In this document: positions 1 through 10,956 of the stretch, piece after piece
Numbering within the stretch: position 1 is the stretch's first letter
Layout of the letters: every line of letters starts with the position of its first letter
NCBI RefSeq assembly: GCF_028688795.1
Contig: NZ_JAQTXM010000022.1
Location: forward strand, 25,754-89,753
Source: Rhodoferax sp.
GTDB taxonomy: Bacteria; Pseudomonadota; Gammaproteobacteria; Burkholderiales; Burkholderiaceae_C
Length of the DNA: 64,000 nt
Direction of reading: 5' to 3'
Position numbers and translations under genes: made by a program
The notes under the pieces: model-generated
Told to the model about the DNA's origin: nothing
What the model saw: the letters and a program-made list of their open reading frames with translations, nothing else
Database searches by the model: none

Positions 1-243
1 TGGGTAGGCTGTCGCAGGTGTCCAAAAAGCATTGCGCCAGCACAGTTCGTTAGAACCGTTCATGACGGGCTTGCCGTCAGCTGAGCGCCATTGGTTTTCA
101 CCGGTAGCGTACTTGAAATCATCAGCCGTTGGGCTCACGAGTGGCTTGGCGGGAAATGCTTGGACGTTTTGAGCGATCGAAGCCATGGGCAAAGACAAAG
201 CAGCTGCAGCAAACAGCATTGCCACGTTATTTAATTTCTTCAT
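1..243 (-). CDS. ompA: OmpA-family outer membrane protein, N-terminal part only
   Basis: The gene runs off the left edge of the window, so only about 81 N-terminal residues are present. The start is the ATG at 243, preceded by a good AAGGAG ribosome site. The first residues (MKKLNNVAMLFAAAALSLP, ending near SIAQ) form a typical Sec signal peptide. The mature part carries ELCWRNAFWTPATA, which resembles the N-terminus of Comamonadaceae OmpA-like porins that end in a peptidoglycan-binding OmpA domain. That C-terminal domain is outside the window, so the family call rests on the N-terminus and on the position beside gyrA. Likely an abundant outer membrane protein anchoring the envelope to peptidoglycan. 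Confidence 0.72.
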   Translation of the reverse strand, partial: MKKLNNVAMLFAAAALSLPMASIAQNVQAFPAKPLVSPTADDFKYATGENQWRSADGKPVMNGSNELCWRNAFWTPATAYP

Positions 244-490
244 GGTTCTCCTTAGGGGAAAAAACCGCAGCAACGCTGCGTCGGTAAATCGGACGCCCAA
301 GGTGCCTATCACATCGAGCGTTGGTTTTATTGTGCCACAGACCGATTCTTTTAAAGGACTGACCAAGCCGCGGCCAGACCATTCATCTTGTAAGTGTGAA
401 CATTTACCCAAAGCCGTTGCAAAGCAGCCACAAAGCGGCAGCTTAAAATCGCCAGCTAACTTAGATCTTGCTTAATCCCAAGTCACACCC

Positions 491-3163
491 ATGACCCAGT
501 TCGCCAAAGAAACCTTGCCCACCAGCCTTGCGGATGAAATGCGCCGCAGCTACCTCGATTACGCCATGAGCGTGATCGTGGGGCGGGCCCTGCCGGATGC
601 TCGCGACGGCTTGAAACCCGTCCATCGGCGCGTGCTTTTTGCCATGCACGAGCTCAATAACGACTGGAACAAGGCTTACAAGAAGTCGGCACGTATCGTC
701 GGCGATGTGATTGGTAAGTATCACCCGCACGGCGACAGCGCGGTATATGAAACCATCGTTCGCATGGCGCAGGACTTTTCTTTGCGCCACATGCTGGTGG
801 ACGGCCAGGGAAATTTCGGCTCCGTGGACGGCGACAACGCGGCGGCCATGCGTTACACCGAAATCCGCATGTCCAAAATTGCCCATGAATTGCTGGCTGA
901 TCTGGACAAGGAAACGGTCGACTTCGGCCCCAACTACGACGGTAGCGAGCACGAACCGCTGGTCATGCCAGCCCGTTTTCCCAACTTGTTGGTGAACGGC
1001 TCCTCTGGCATCGCCGTGGGCATGGCTACCAACATTCCGCCACACAACCTGAATGAAGTGATTGACGCCTGCCTGCACCTGCTACGCAACCCACAGGCCT
1101 CCATCGACGAGCTGATGGAAATCATCCCGGCGCCCGATTTCCCTACGGCCGGCATCATCTACGGCATCAATGGCGTCAAGGACGGCTACCGCACTGGGCG
1201 CGGACGTGTCGTGATGCGCGCCAAATGCCACTTTGAAGACATCGACAAAGGCCAGCGGCAAGCCATCATCGTGGATGAACTGCCCTACCAGTGCAACAAA
1301 AAGACCTTGCAAGAACGCATGGCAGAGTTGGTTCACGAGAAAAAAATCGAAGGCATCAGCCACATTCAGGACGAATCCGACAAATCCGGCATGCGCTTGG
1401 TGATTGAACTCAAGCGTGGCGAAGTGCCAGAAGTGGTGCTGAACAACCTGTACAAGCAGACCCAGCTGCAGGACACCTTTGGCATGAACATGGTGGCCCT
1501 GATCAATGGGCAGCCCAAGCTGTGCAATCTGAAAGACCTGCTTGAGGTGTTCTTGGAGCACCGCCGCGAAGTGGTCACGCGTCGCACCGTATTTAACCTG
1601 CGCAAAGCCCGCGAACGTGGTCACGTGCTTGAAGGCCTGGCCGTGGCGCTGGCCAATATTGACGATTTCATCCGCATCATCCGCGAATCACCCACACCAC
1701 CGGTCGCCAAATCCGAGTTGATGAGCCGCCCATGGGACAGCAAACTGGTGCGCGAGATGCTCACCCGCACTCGCGCCGATGGCGGTGTGGTCAATGCTGA
1801 CGACTACCGCCCCGATGGCCTTGAGCTGCAATACGGCATGGGCAAAGATGGCCTGTACCGCTTGTCTGAGACACAAGCACAAGAAATTTTGCAGATGCGA
1901 CTGCAACGCCTGACCGGTCTGGAGCAAGACAAGATCGTGGCGGAATACAAAGAAGTCATGGGCGAGATTGACGACTTTCTGGACATTCTGGCCAAGCCAG
2001 AGCGCGTGTCGATCATCATCAGCGAAGAACTGACCGCCATCAAGACCGAGTTTGGCCAGACCAAGGTTGGTGCGCGTCGCAGCTTGGTGGAGTATTCATC
2101 CTTTGACCTGTCCACCGAAGATCTGATCACGCCCACCGACATGGTGGTGACCTTGAGCCACAGTGGTTACATCAAGAGCCAGCCACTCTCCGAATACCGT
2201 GCGCAAAAGCGCGGCGGTCGCGGCAAACAGGCCACGGCCACCAAAGAAGACGACTGGATCGACCAGCTTTTCATTGCCAACACGCACGACTACATCCTGT
2301 GCTTCAGCAACCGCGGCCGCATGTACTGGCTCAAGGTCTGGGAAGTGCCGCAAGGCTCACGCGGTTCGCGCGGTCGCCCCATCGTCAACATGTTCCCCTT
2401 GCAAGAGGGCGAAAAAGTCACCGTGGTGCTGCCGCTCACGGGTGAAAAACGCAGCTTCCCGGCGGACCAGTATGTGTTCATGGGCACCAGCATGGGCACG
2501 GTCAAAAAGACTGCTCTGAATGAATTCAGTAACCCGCGCAAGGCCGGCATCATTGCCGTTGACCTGGACGACGGCGACTTCCTGATTGGCGCGGCGCTGA
2601 CCGATGGCCAGCATGATGTGATGTTATTCAGCGATGGTGGTAAAGCCGTGCGTTTTGATGAGAACGACGTGCGCCCCATGGGCCGCCAGGCACGCGGTGT
2701 GCGCGGCATGATGCTTGACGATGGTCAAAGCGTAATAGCCATGCTGGTGGCCGAAGACGAGACACAAAGTGTGCTCACGGCCACCCAAAACGGTTACGGC
2801 AAACGCACCAGCATCGCTGAGTACACGCGCCATGGCCGTGGCACCAAGGGCATGATCGCCATTCAGCAGTCTGAGCGCAACGGCAAAGTGGTAGCGGCCA
2901 CCCTGGTGCACGCTGATGACGAAATCATGCTAATCACCGACCGCGGCGTCTTGGTACGCACCCGGGTCAGTGAAATTCGCGAACTGGGACGCGCCACTCA
3001 AGGCGTGACGCTGATCAGCCTAGACGATGGCTCAAAATTGAGCGGTTTGCAGCGTCTGGTGGAAAACGACGCCATTCCGGCCATCACCGATGCCACCGAG
3101 GGCGAGGATGCCACGGATACGCCCACTGACACAGATTCAGCCCCCGATGGTGCCGCCGAATAA
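491..3163 (+). CDS. gyrA: DNA gyrase subunit A
   Basis: Encodes the breakage-reunion subunit of the ATP-dependent type II topoisomerase that introduces negative supercoils; it works as A2B2 with GyrB. The 890-aa protein has the normal length. The catalytic tyrosine is Y122 in AAMRYTE, with the same numbering as E. coli. The quinolone-determining region reads [11 protein letters not shown], so Ser is at 83 and Glu at 87, where E. coli has Asp. The N-terminal winged-helix/tower region spans about 1-525 and the C-terminal beta-pinwheel follows, with a GyrA box (QKRGGRGK) near residue 572 that wraps DNA. The last ~25 residues are acidic and Thr/Asp rich. No strong ribosome site precedes the ATG. 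A palindromic repeat copy lies directly after the stop. Confidence 0.98.
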   Translation: MTQFAKETLPTSLADEMRRSYLDYAMSVIVGRALPDARDGLKPVHRRVLFAMHELNNDWNKAYKKSARIVGDVIGKYHPHGDSAVYETIVRMAQDFSLRHMLVDGQGNFGSVDGDNAAAMRYTEIRMSKIAHELLADLDKETVDFGPNYDGSEHEPLVMPARFPNLLVNGSSGIAVGMATNIPPHNLNEVIDACLHLLRNPQASIDELMEIIPAPDFPTAGIIYGINGVKDGYRTGRGRVVMRAKCHFEDIDKGQRQAIIVDELPYQCNKKTLQERMAELVHEKKIEGISHIQDESDKSGMRLVIELKRGEVPEVVLNNLYKQTQLQDTFGMNMVALINGQPKLCNLKDLLEVFLEHRREVVTRRTVFNLRKARERGHVLEGLAVALANIDDFIRIIRESPTPPVAKSELMSRPWDSKLVREMLTRTRADGGVVNADDYRPDGLELQYGMGKDGLYRLSETQAQEILQMRLQRLTGLEQDKIVAEYKEVMGEIDDFLDILAKPERVSIIISEELTAIKTEFGQTKVGARRSLVEYSSFDLSTEDLITPTDMVVTLSHSGYIKSQPLSEYRAQKRGGRGKQATATKEDDWIDQLFIANTHDYILCFSNRGRMYWLKVWEVPQGSRGSRGRPIVNMFPLQEGEKVTVVLPLTGEKRSFPADQYVFMGTSMGTVKKTALNEFSNPRKAGIIAVDLDDGDFLIGAALTDGQHDVMLFSDGGKAVRFDENDVRPMGRQARGVRGMMLDDGQSVIAMLVAEDETQSVLTATQNGYGKRTSIAEYTRHGRGTKGMIAIQQSERNGKVVAATLVHADDEIMLITDRGVLVRTRVSEIRELGRATQGVTLISLDDGSKLSGLQRLVENDAIPAITDATEGEDATDTPTDTDSAPDGAAE

Positions 3164-3167
3164 TTGC

Positions 3168-3230
3168 TATATTTAATATAGCTGCTTGTGCTTTATATGC
3201 AAGGGCTAGAGCCTGATTTCTTATAAATTA
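3168..3230 (+). repeat. Dispersed ~60-bp palindromic repeat, copy 1 (gyrA-serC gap)
   Basis: The AT-rich element contains ATAGCTGCTTGTGCTT followed by GCAAGGGCTAGAGCC and ends in TTATAAATTAT. It fills most of the gap between the gyrA stop and serC. It matches the family consensus (arms TAGCGCTTATT / AATAAGGGCTA) imperfectly. Confidence 0.8.
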
Positions 3231-3238
3231 TCATAACC

Positions 3239-4327
3239 ATGCGACCTTATAATTTTTCTGCCGGCCCGGCTGTGATGCCCGACGAGGTGCTGCGCCAAGC
3301 CGCTGCCGACATGCTCGATTGGCATGGCAGTGGCATGGGCGTGATGGAAATGAGCCACCGCGGCAAAGAGTTTGGCCAGATTTATGCAGAAGCCCAGGCT
3401 GACCTGCGTGAACTGCTGGCCGTGCCTGCGAACTTCCAATTGCTGTTCATGCAGGGCGGCGGTCTGGCTGAAAACGCCATCGTGCCGCTGAACCTTTCCC
3501 GCGGCGAAACCGCCGACTTTGTCGTTACCGGCAGTTGGAGTCAAAAATCCTACGCTGAAGCCGCCAAATACTGCTCCGCGCACCTTGCTGCCAGCACCAA
3601 GGCCGATGGCCACACCACCCTCATCGATCCTGCTAGTTGGCAACTCAGCCGCAAGCCTGCCTACGTGCACATTTGCTCTAACGAAACCATCAATGGCGTC
3701 GAGTATCAGGAATTGCCTGACCTGAAAGCCCTGGGCTGCGATGCCCCACTGGTGATTGATTTTTCGTCCCACGTGGCCTCGCGCCCGGTGGACTGGTCCC
3801 GCGTGGGCCTGGCCTTTGGCGGCGCGCAAAAAAACCTCGGACCTGCCGGCCTGACCTTGGTGGCCGTGCGTGACGACCTGCTGGACCTTGCCCTGGCCAT
3901 TTGCCCCAGCGCCTTTAATTACAAGACCGTGGCCGACAACCAGTCGATGTACAACACGCCGCCAACGTATTCCATTTACATCGCAGGGCTGGTGTTCAAG
4001 TGGCTCAAGGCGCAAGGCGGCATTGCGGCGGTCGAGGCGCGCAACATCGCCAAGGCGAGCTTGCTTTACCAGGCCATCGACAGTTCTTCCCTGTATGTCA
4101 ACCGGGTGGCCAAAAACTGCCGTTCACGCATGAATGTGCCGTTTTACCTGCGTGATGAGGGCCTCAACGAGGCTTTCCTGGCGGGTGCCCGCGAACACAA
4201 TCTACTGCAACTCAAGGGCCACAAGTCGGTAGGTGGCATGCGAGCCAGCATTTACAACGCCATGTCGCTTGATGGCGTGCAAGCGCTGGTCACTTACATG
4301 CGCGACTTTGAAGTGCAACGTGGCTAA
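3239..4327 (+). CDS. serC: Phosphoserine aminotransferase
   Basis: PLP enzyme that converts 3-phosphohydroxypyruvate plus glutamate to phosphoserine in serine synthesis, and acts on the analogous phosphothreonine precursor in pyridoxal phosphate synthesis. The 362-aa length is normal. The N-terminus [11 protein letters not shown] is diagnostic. The PLP-binding lysine is K198 in [11 protein letters not shown], the same number as in E. coli, and the aspartate of VIDFSSH should pair with the pyridine nitrogen. It is followed after 58 bp by pheA, and serC-pheA-tyrA-aroA is a common betaproteobacterial order. A repeat copy sits immediately upstream, so the promoter or leader must lie within or beyond it. 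Confidence 0.97.
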   Translation: MRPYNFSAGPAVMPDEVLRQAAADMLDWHGSGMGVMEMSHRGKEFGQIYAEAQADLRELLAVPANFQLLFMQGGGLAENAIVPLNLSRGETADFVVTGSWSQKSYAEAAKYCSAHLAASTKADGHTTLIDPASWQLSRKPAYVHICSNETINGVEYQELPDLKALGCDAPLVIDFSSHVASRPVDWSRVGLAFGGAQKNLGPAGLTLVAVRDDLLDLALAICPSAFNYKTVADNQSMYNTPPTYSIYIAGLVFKWLKAQGGIAAVEARNIAKASLLYQAIDSSSLYVNRVAKNCRSRMNVPFYLRDEGLNEAFLAGAREHNLLQLKGHKSVGGMRASIYNAMSLDGVQALVTYMRDFEVQRG

Positions 4328-4385
4328 TGGCATGAGTTGCCACACCTCGCTCGCATTGACGATTACTCTTTCACGTTAACTTGCC

Positions 4386-5468
4386 ATGGCCAAAACCCTT
4401 GCTGAGCTGCGCGTCGCCATCGACGCGCTTGATCTGGACCTGCTGACCTTGCTCAACCAGCGTGCCAATCTGGCCCACGAGGTGGGCGAGATCAAGCGCA
4501 TTGACGGCTCGGCCGTGTTTCGCCCGGACCGCGAAACCCAGGTGATTGCCAACCTGCAGTCACACAACGGCGGCCCCCTTAAAGACCAGAGTTTGAGCTT
4601 GATCTGGCGTGAAATCATGTCAGCCTGTCGCGCCCTTGAAGCGCCACAGCGGGTGGCCTACTTAGGGCCTGCGGGCACTTTCAGCGAGCAGGCGGCCATC
4701 CAGTTCTTTGGCGGCAGCATGTCCCGCGTGTTGTGCGTCAGCATTGATGAGGTGTTTCGCGCCACCGCCGCGGGCAGTGCCGAATTTGGCGTGGTGCCGA
4801 TTGAAAATTCGTCGGAGGGCGTGATTTCACGCTCGCTGGATTTGCTGCTCAACTCGCCGCTGCACATCATCGGTGAAACCAGTTTTCTGGTGCGGCACAA
4901 CCTGCTGCGCCTGGAGCCATCGCTGCACGACATCGAAGCGGTCTATGCCCACCCGCAAGCCCTGGCGCAGTGCCAAGACTGGCTTACCACGCACCTGCCG
5001 AACGCCGAACGACGGGCTGCGGCCAGCAATGCTGAAGGCGCAAGGCTTGCCGCCACCAATCCGGCCTGGGCCGCCATAGCCAGCGAGAAAGCTGGCAGCG
5101 AGTTCGGCCTGCACATTGCCTCCTACGCGATTCAGGACGACGCCTTCAACCGCACCCGCTTTGCCGTCATTTGCCTGCCGCAAACACTAGCCGCGCCGCA
5201 AGCCACTGGCAACGATTGCGTCAGCCTGATTGTGTCGGTGACGAACCGGCCGGGTGCCGTTCATGACCTGCTGGTGCCACTCAAGAAACACGGCGTGTCC
5301 ATGACCCGCTTTGAGTCACGCCCGGCGCGCTCCGGCCAGTGGGAATACTATTTTTACATCGACCTGGCGGGACATCCGTCACAACCCAACGTGCAGGCGG
5401 CGCTGGAAGAATTGCGCAGTTTGTGCGCGTTTTACAAAGTGCTTGGCACCTACCCGGTAGCTGAATGA
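4386..5468 (+). CDS. pheA: Bifunctional chorismate mutase / prephenate dehydratase (P-protein)
   Basis: Catalyses chorismate to prephenate and then to phenylpyruvate for phenylalanine synthesis. The 360-aa protein shows three parts. An AroQ-type chorismate mutase covers about residues 1-90 (LRVAIDALDLDLLTLLNQR). A prephenate dehydratase domain covers about 92-270 (YLGPAGTFSEQAA, VPIENSSEGVISRS and the catalytic TRF motif in NRTRFAVI). A C-terminal ACT domain covers about 280-355 (NRPGAVHDLL and the phenylalanine-binding ESRP), which implies feedback inhibition by phenylalanine. The stop overlaps the start of tyrA by 4 bp, so the two are probably translationally coupled. Confidence 0.97.
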   Translation: MAKTLAELRVAIDALDLDLLTLLNQRANLAHEVGEIKRIDGSAVFRPDRETQVIANLQSHNGGPLKDQSLSLIWREIMSACRALEAPQRVAYLGPAGTFSEQAAIQFFGGSMSRVLCVSIDEVFRATAAGSAEFGVVPIENSSEGVISRSLDLLLNSPLHIIGETSFLVRHNLLRLEPSLHDIEAVYAHPQALAQCQDWLTTHLPNAERRAAASNAEGARLAATNPAWAAIASEKAGSEFGLHIASYAIQDDAFNRTRFAVICLPQTLAAPQATGNDCVSLIVSVTNRPGAVHDLLVPLKKHGVSMTRFESRPARSGQWEYYFYIDLAGHPSQPNVQAALEELRSLCAFYKVLGTYPVAE

Positions 5469-6346
5469 TGTTTGAGCAACTCGGGCTGATTGGCTGCGGC
5501 CTGATGGGTGGTTCTTTCGCCCTGGCGATGAAACGCGCCGGGCTGGTCAAACGGGTTGTGGGCTACAGCAAATCACCGTCAACCACCGAGCGCGCCCGGG
5601 CCATGGGCGTGATTGATGTGGAGGCGCCGTCGGCACTGCTGGCAGTCTCGGGTGCCGACATCGTGCTGATCGCGGTGCCGGTGGCATCCACCGAGGCCAC
5701 GCTGAAATCCATCAAACACATGGTCACGCCGCAAATGCTGATCATGGACGTAGGCTCGACCAAGGGCGATGTGACTGAGGCCGGGCGGCGCGCATTGCGC
5801 GAACAAATCGGCTCGTTCGTGCCAGCCCACCCGATTGCTGGCAAAGAACGCGCCGGTGTCGAGCATGCCGATGCCGACCTCTACAACGGGTGCCATGTCA
5901 TCCTGACGCCAAATGAGCGCACGCTCACCGCGCAACTCAAACAGGCACAAGCCGTCTGGACGGCGCTGGGCTGCAAGGTGCTGCAAATGTCGCCCGAATC
6001 GCACGATGCCACCTTTGCCGCAGTCAGCCATCTGCCGCACCTGTTGGCATTTGCCTTGATGAATTCAGTCGTCACACAACCGCAGGGAGCAGAATTTCTA
6101 TCCTTGGCCGGGCCAGGTTTTCGGGACTTCACCCGCATTGCCGCCAGCGACCCGAATGTCTGGCGCGACATCTTGCTAGCCAACCGCCAGGAGTTACTGA
6201 CGCAAAGCGAGCTATTTCGCGCCCAATTACAAGCCTTTGAAACCTTGATGGCGAGCGGCGACGCGCGAGCCATCGAGACCATGATTGAACAAGCCAGCAC
6301 GGCACGTGCCCAGTGGCAAATGACACAACTCCCCAAACCATGCTGA
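5465..6346 (+). CDS. tyrA: Prephenate dehydrogenase family protein (TyrA)
   Basis: NAD(P)-dependent oxidative decarboxylation of prephenate (or dehydrogenation of arogenate) in tyrosine synthesis. The N-terminal Rossmann motif is [26 protein letters not shown] and the [11 protein letters not shown] block match the TyrA dinucleotide-binding and substrate regions, and the helical C-terminal dimer domain contains [11 protein letters not shown]. At 293 aa it is a stand-alone dehydrogenase with no chorismate mutase fusion. Two adjacent ATG codons (5465 and 5468) are possible; the first overlaps the pheA stop. The 3' end overlaps the aroA-cmk start. Substrate preference (prephenate or arogenate) cannot be read from sequence. 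Confidence 0.95.
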   Translation: MMFEQLGLIGCGLMGGSFALAMKRAGLVKRVVGYSKSPSTTERARAMGVIDVEAPSALLAVSGADIVLIAVPVASTEATLKSIKHMVTPQMLIMDVGSTKGDVTEAGRRALREQIGSFVPAHPIAGKERAGVEHADADLYNGCHVILTPNERTLTAQLKQAQAVWTALGCKVLQMSPESHDATFAAVSHLPHLLAFALMNSVVTQPQGAEFLSLAGPGFRDFTRIAASDPNVWRDILLANRQELLTQSELFRAQLQAFETLMASGDARAIETMIEQASTARAQWQMTQLPKPC

Positions 6347-8337
6347 CCACCGCGTTCATTGACCTGCCGCCCCTGCAATCAGCCGGTGGCACCATCACTT
6401 TGCCAGGCTCCAAGAGCATCTCAAACCGTGTGCTGTTGCTGGCGGCCTTGTGCCAGGGCCGCACCACCTTGCACGATGTGCTGGACTCTGACGACACGCG
6501 GGTCATGCTGACCGCCCTGCGCGCTTTAGGCTGCAACATCGAGCAGTCCGGCAACAGCGTGACCATTGACGGTTTTGGCGGACAGCCCAAACAAAAAGAA
6601 GCCAAGCTGTTCATGGGCAACGCCGGCACCGCCATTCGGCCCCTGACGGCGGCACTGGCCCTGATGGGCGGCAGCTATGAGCTCAGTGGCATCCCGCGCA
6701 TGCACGAGCGCCCGATTGGTGACTTGGTAGACGCCCTGCGCCAACTCGGTTGCCAGATTGACTACACCGGACAAGACGGCTACCCCCCGCTGCACATTGG
6801 TACGCCACAGGTGGCGATCAACGCCCCAATCAGGGTTCGCGGCGATGTCTCAAGCCAGTTCCTGACCGCCTTGCTGATGACCTTGCCACTGGTGGCCAAA
6901 CAGGACATCGTGATTGACGTGGTGGGTGAATTGATTTCGCGACCCTACATTGAGATCACCCTGAACCTGCTGGCACGCTTTGGCATTCAGGTGAAGCGAG
7001 AGGGATGGCAACGCTTCACCATCCCGATGGGTAGCAACTACCAGTCACCAGGCACTTTGCATGTTGAGGCCGACGCCTCTTCCGCTAGCTATTTCATAGC
7101 TCTTGGCGCAATAGCAACGGGGGCTACAGACCAAAAAAGCATAAAGATTTTGGGTTTGGGTGCCGACTCGATCCAAGGTGACATTCGTTTCATGGAAGCC
7201 GCAACAGCCATGGGGGCACACATCACGAGTGGCGCCAACTGGTTGGAGGTGTCAAAAGGCAGCTGGCCGCTCAAAGCCATTGACCTGGACTGCAACCACA
7301 TCCCCGATGCGGCCATGACACTGGCTGTGATGGCCCTGTATGCCCAAGGCACCACCACGTTGCGCAACATCGCCAGTTGGCGCGTCAAGGAGACCGACCG
7401 GATTGCCGCCATGGCCTGTGAATTGCGCAAACTGGGCGCCACGGTAATCGAAGGCGCAGACTTCATTCAAATCACACCACCCGCCAGCGTCCAAAATTGG
7501 TGCGCCGCCAGCATCCACACCTATGACGACCACCGCATGGCCATGTGTTTTTCGCTGGCAGCCTTTAACCCAGCAGGCTTACCGGTGCGCATTGAAGACC
7601 CAAAATGCGTTGCCAAGACCTACCCAGACTACTTTGAAGCCCTGTTTTCCTTGGTGAAAACCGAACGACAGCACATTCCTGTGATCTGTGTCGACGGCCC
7701 CACGGCCTCTGGCAAGGGAACCTTGGCCGCGCAGTTAGCTAGCCAACTAGGCTACCACCTGCTTGACTCTGGGGCACTTTACCGCATCACCGCATTGGCG
7801 GCCACACAAGCCCAGCTGCCGCTGGATGCCGACAACGAGGACGCGATTGCCGCCTTGGCTGGGCAATTGCAGATTGAATTCAGGGACGATAAAGTGCGCC
7901 TCGGCGGCCTGGATGTAACCGAGACCATCCGCACCGAAGCCATGGGCATGAACGCCTCCAAAGTATCCGCCCTGCCCAAGGTGCGGGCGGCGTTGATTGG
8001 CCTGCAGCACAGCTTTCGGCGTGTACCGGGCTTGGTGGCTGACGGCCGTGACATGGGCAGCGTGATCTTTCCCGACGCTCAGCTGAAGGTATTTTTGACC
8101 GCCAGCGCCGCGCATCGGGCGCAAAGGCGCTTCAGTCAGTTGATTTCAAAAGGAAATGCAACTACACTCGACAGTCTTCGCGCGGATCTGGAAGCACGCG
8201 ACGCCCGGGACATGTCCCGAAGCGTGGCACCTCTCAAACCCGCAGCTGACGCCAAGCTCCTGGACAATTCGGATCTATCAATTGAAAAATCGGTAGATCT
8301 TGTTTTAACCTGGTGGCAAGGCAAACAGCCCTTTTGA
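6340..8337 (+). CDS. aroA-cmk: Fused EPSP synthase / cytidylate kinase
   Basis: One 665-aa frame joins two enzymes. Residues 1 to ~440 are 3-phosphoshikimate 1-carboxyvinyltransferase (shikimate pathway): [10 protein letters not shown] with K25, GNAGTAIRP with Gly at 96, [11 protein letters not shown], and DDHRMAM. The Gly96 type is the glyphosate-sensitive class I form. Residues ~445-665 are CMP kinase with a P-loop ([10 protein letters not shown] near 450-459), the [11 protein letters not shown] block and DARDMSR. No stop lies between them. I chose the ATG at 6340, which overlaps the tyrA stop; a GTG at 6313 is an alternative. Residues ~250-269 are encoded by a stretch resembling the dispersed palindromic repeat. 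Confidence 0.96.
   Translation: MLTTAFIDLPPLQSAGGTITLPGSKSISNRVLLLAALCQGRTTLHDVLDSDDTRVMLTALRALGCNIEQSGNSVTIDGFGGQPKQKEAKLFMGNAGTAIRPLTAALALMGGSYELSGIPRMHERPIGDLVDALRQLGCQIDYTGQDGYPPLHIGTPQVAINAPIRVRGDVSSQFLTALLMTLPLVAKQDIVIDVVGELISRPYIEITLNLLARFGIQVKREGWQRFTIPMGSNYQSPGTLHVEADASSASYFIALGAIATGATDQKSIKILGLGADSIQGDIRFMEAATAMGAHITSGANWLEVSKGSWPLKAIDLDCNHIPDAAMTLAVMALYAQGTTTLRNIASWRVKETDRIAAMACELRKLGATVIEGADFIQITPPASVQNWCAASIHTYDDHRMAMCFSLAAFNPAGLPVRIEDPKCVAKTYPDYFEALFSLVKTERQHIPVICVDGPTASGKGTLAAQLASQLGYHLLDSGALYRITALAATQAQLPLDADNEDAIAALAGQLQIEFRDDKVRLGGLDVTETIRTEAMGMNASKVSALPKVRAALIGLQHSFRRVPGLVADGRDMGSVIFPDAQLKVFLTASAAHRAQRRFSQLISKGNATTLDSLRADLEARDARDMSRSVAPLKPAADAKLLDNSDLSIEKSVDLVLTWWQGKQPF
7090..7146 (+). 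repeat. Repeat-like stretch, copy 2, inside the aroA domain
   Basis: TTTCATAGCTCTTGGCGC followed by GGGGGCTACAGACC and an AAAAAAGCATAAAG tail resembles the dispersed palindromic family and stays in frame. The SYFIA codons at its start are conserved in EPSP synthases, so part of the match may be coincidence. This is the least certain coding copy. Confidence 0.5.
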
Positions 8338-8397
8338 CAATTCGTTTTGAAGAGTCTCAAGGGCTAAACCGCAAGGGCTGACTCCTTTGCACCCGGC

Positions 8398-8441
8398 CCT
8401 CATCTGCCTTCTCGCGCTGCTCAAGCGCACCGCAAATGAGG
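8398..8441 (+). promoter_or_regulatory. Stem-loop in the rpsA leader
   Basis: CCTCAT (8398-8403) pairs with ATGAGG (8436-8441), and an inner GCGCT/AGCGC stem (8414-8418 with 8424-8428) adds to it. It lies about 65 bases before the rpsA start. Ribosomal protein S1 is known in E. coli to repress its own translation through a structured leader, so an autoregulatory role is plausible but inferred. Confidence 0.4.
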
Positions 8442-8507
8442 TTCAAAAAAATCGTAACCCCACGGGTCAAACCGTGAAATAACCTGCGCTTAACACCGCA
8501 TCAAAAC

Positions 8508-10190
8508 ATGTCCGAATCTTTTGCCGCCCTATTTGAAGAGTCCTTGACACGCACAGAAATGCGTCCCGGTGAAGTGATCACTGCTGAAGTGGTCCGTATC
8601 GAACACAGCTTTGTGGTCGTCAACGCTGGCCTCAAGTCTGAAGCCTACGTGCCACTGGAAGAGTTCAAGAACGATCAGGGCGAAACCGAAGTGCAAGTGG
8701 GCGACTTCGTGTCGGTGGCCATTGGCTCTATCGAAAACGGCTACGGCGACACCATTCTGAGCCGTGACACCGCCAAGCGTCTGGCTTCCTGGATGGCCCT
8801 TGAAAAGGCCCTGGAAACTGGCGAATTTGTCACTGGTCAAACCAGCGGCAAGGTCAAGGGCGGCCTGACCGTGTTGGTCAACGGCATCCGCGCCTTCTTG
8901 CCAGGTTCACTGGTTGACACCCGTCCGACCAAAGACCTGTCACCGTACGAAAACAAGACCCTTGAATTCAAGGTCATTAAGCTCGACCGCAAGCGCAACA
9001 ACGTCGTGTTGTCTCGCCGTGCTGTTGTTGAGGCATCCATGGGCGAAGAGCGCAGCAAGCTGATGAACACGCTGAAAGAAGGCGCGATTGTTCAGGGCGT
9101 GGTCAAGAACATCACCGAATACGGCGCATTTGTGGACCTGGGCGGTATCGACGGCCTGCTGCACATCACCGACATGGCTTGGCGTCGTGTCCGTCACCCA
9201 TCTGAAGTGGTGACTGCTGGCCAGGAAATCACTGCCAAGATCCTGAAATTTGACACCGAGAAAAACCGCGTGTCTCTGGGTCTGAAGCAAATGGGTGATG
9301 ACCCTTGGATGGGCGTGAACCGCCGTTACCCCCAAGGTACACGCATGTTTGGAAAGATCACCAACATCGCCGACTACGGCGCATTTGTGGAACTGGAACC
9401 CGGCATCGAAGGTTTGGTCCACGTGTCTGAAATGGACTGGACCAACAAGAACGTGGCACCCGCCAAGATCGTTGCCCTGGGTGACGAAGTCGAAGTCATG
9501 GTTCTGGAAATCGACGAAGACAAACGCCGCATCTCCTTGGGCATGAAGCAATGCAAGGCCAACCCATGGCAAGAATTTGCTCAAAACACCAAGCGCGGCG
9601 ACCGCGTTAAGGGCCCGATCAAATCCATCACCGACTTCGGCGTGTTCGTCGGCTTGGCTGCTGGCATTGATGGCCTGGTGCACTTGTCTGACTTGTCCTG
9701 GAACGAACCCGGCGAAGCCGCTGTGCGCGAGTACAAAAAGGGCCAGGAAGTTGAAGCGCTGGTGCTGGCTGTGGACGTGGACCGCGAACGCATCTCCCTG
9801 GGTATCAAGCAGTTGGATTCCGACCCGTTCACCACCTTTGCCACCATCAATGACAAGGGTCAAGTGGTTACCGGCAAGGTCAAGACCGTGGATGCTAAGG
9901 GCGCTGAAATCGACCTCGGCGACGACATCATCGGCTACCTGCGCGCCAGCGAAATCTCCCGTGACCGCGTGGAAGATGCCCGCAACGTGCTCAAGGAAGG
10001 TGACGAAGTTACTGCCGTGGTTGTCAATGTAGATCGCAAGACCCGCAACATCCAGTTGTCCATCAAGGCCAAGGACGCCGCTGATCAGAACGAAGCCATG
10101 GCATCGCTCACGCAGCAATCGTCTCGCGAAAATGCTGGCACCACCAGCCTGGGCGCTTTGTTGCGCGCCAAGCTCGACAACAACAACTAA
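8508..10190 (+). CDS. rpsA: 30S ribosomal protein S1
   Basis: RNA-binding ribosomal protein that brings mRNA to the 30S subunit. The 560-aa protein contains six S1 (OB-fold) repeats. Repeats three to five are the most obvious, with the recurring signatures [43 protein letters not shown] and [22 protein letters not shown] (all shorter than 22 residues). The first two repeats form the divergent ribosome-docking part. The position after cmk and before ihfB is the classical cmk-rpsA-ihfB order. A rho-independent terminator follows the stop. Codon use is that of a highly expressed gene. A 550-codon open frame on the opposite strand is a shadow of this strong bias. Confidence 0.98.
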   Translation: MSESFAALFEESLTRTEMRPGEVITAEVVRIEHSFVVVNAGLKSEAYVPLEEFKNDQGETEVQVGDFVSVAIGSIENGYGDTILSRDTAKRLASWMALEKALETGEFVTGQTSGKVKGGLTVLVNGIRAFLPGSLVDTRPTKDLSPYENKTLEFKVIKLDRKRNNVVLSRRAVVEASMGEERSKLMNTLKEGAIVQGVVKNITEYGAFVDLGGIDGLLHITDMAWRRVRHPSEVVTAGQEITAKILKFDTEKNRVSLGLKQMGDDPWMGVNRRYPQGTRMFGKITNIADYGAFVELEPGIEGLVHVSEMDWTNKNVAPAKIVALGDEVEVMVLEIDEDKRRISLGMKQCKANPWQEFAQNTKRGDRVKGPIKSITDFGVFVGLAAGIDGLVHLSDLSWNEPGEAAVREYKKGQEVEALVLAVDVDRERISLGIKQLDSDPFTTFATINDKGQVVTGKVKTVDAKGAEIDLGDDIIGYLRASEISRDRVEDARNVLKEGDEVTAVVVNVDRKTRNIQLSIKAKDAADQNEAMASLTQQSSRENAGTTSLGALLRAKLDNNN

Positions 10191-10211
10191 TTTATTGTTG
10201 TCAGCCTGAAC

Positions 10212-10249
10212 AAACGACCGGTTGCCCTGTGCACCGGTCGTTTTTTTCT
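10212..10249 (+). terminator. Rho-independent terminator after rpsA
   Basis: AAACGACCGGT pairs with ACCGGTCGTTT across a 10-base loop, and the stem runs into a T tract. The next gene, ihfB, starts 24 bases later and probably relies on read-through or its own promoter. Confidence 0.9.
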
Positions 10250-10272
10250 TAAGTTTTTGATCCGAAAAAATA

Positions 10273-10584
10273 ATGACTCGCTCAGACCTCGTTGAAGAAC
10301 TTGCCGCACGGTTTGCACAACTGACGCAACGGGATGCCGAGTTTGCTGTCAAGGCGATTCTGGATGCGATGAACGACGCCTTGGTACGTGGCCACCGCAT
10401 TGAAATTCGTGGGTTTGGCAGTTTTTCTGTCAACCACCGCCAACCGCGCATGGGCCGCAATCCGCGCAGCGGCGAGAGCGTGGCCATCCCCGAAAAACGG
10501 GTGCCGCATTTCAAGCCTGGCAAGGCATTGCGCCAAGCCGTTGACCTACGCACGGATGAGTTGGAACAATCTGCCAAGCCGTAG
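10273..10584 (+). CDS. ihfB: Integration host factor subunit beta
   Basis: Small DNA-bending protein that pairs with IHF-alpha and bends DNA sharply at specific sites; important for sigma-54 promoters such as the one proposed in this window. The 103-aa protein fits the family (usually about 94-105). It starts [10 protein letters not shown] and has the body motif [13 protein letters not shown], and the DNA-inserting proline lies in [15 protein letters not shown]. The C-terminal ~10 residues extend slightly past the usual end. It lies between the rpsA terminator and lapA. Confidence 0.96.
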   Translation: MTRSDLVEELAARFAQLTQRDAEFAVKAILDAMNDALVRGHRIEIRGFGSFSVNHRQPRMGRNPRSGESVAIPEKRVPHFKPGKALRQAVDLRTDELEQSAKP

Positions 10585-10647
10585 TTTGACAATCAATAGA
10601 CCAGCAGATGCCCAGCGGTAAAATCGCAAGGCCACTGGGGAATACAA

Positions 10648-10956
10648 ATGAAACACATACTGTGGTTGCTTAAGTCGGTACTTAAAGCAGCCATTTTTTT
10701 TACCCTGTTTGCCTTCGCGCTGAACAACCAGCAAGACACCACTGTGCACTTTTTCTTTGGCAACCAATGGCGTGCGCCACAGGTGCTGGTCGTGCTGAGC
10801 GCATTCGCCGTCGGTGTGGCGGTGGGCGTGTTTGGTATGTTGCCTCGATGGTTGCGCCAGCGTGCGCCGGCACGCCCTGCCGAAACGGCAAGCCAAGACA
10901 CCAATGCGTCACCCGCTCCTCAAACTGGTGCACCCAGTTACGCCGATGGAATTTAG
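10648..10956 (+). CDS. lapA: LapA domain inner-membrane protein
   Basis: Small membrane protein (102 aa) of the LapA/DUF1049 family, which acts with LapB in control of lipopolysaccharide synthesis. Two predicted membrane helices flank a short loop, at about residues 12-28 (AAIFFTLFAFAL) and 43-64 (VLVVLSAFAVGVAVGVFGML). The loop NNQQDTTVHFFFGNQW has the family pattern. The tail is cytoplasmic, basic and then Ala/Pro/Ser rich. It overlaps lapB by 11 bp, so the two are coupled. Confidence 0.9.
   Translation: MKHILWLLKSVLKAAIFFTLFAFALNNQQDTTVHFFFGNQWRAPQVLVVLSAFAVGVAVGVFGMLPRWLRQRAPARPAETASQDTNASPAPQTGAPSYADGI

Noticed and set aside
185..475. 96-codon open frame in the ompA-gyrA divergent region
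   Set aside because: It runs antisense across the ompA signal peptide and through the intergenic region, with no ribosome site and no similarity.
8940..10592. 550-codon open frame antisense to rpsA
   Set aside because: It mirrors the strong codon bias of rpsA, shows no recognisable domain, and crosses the rpsA terminator and ihfB.
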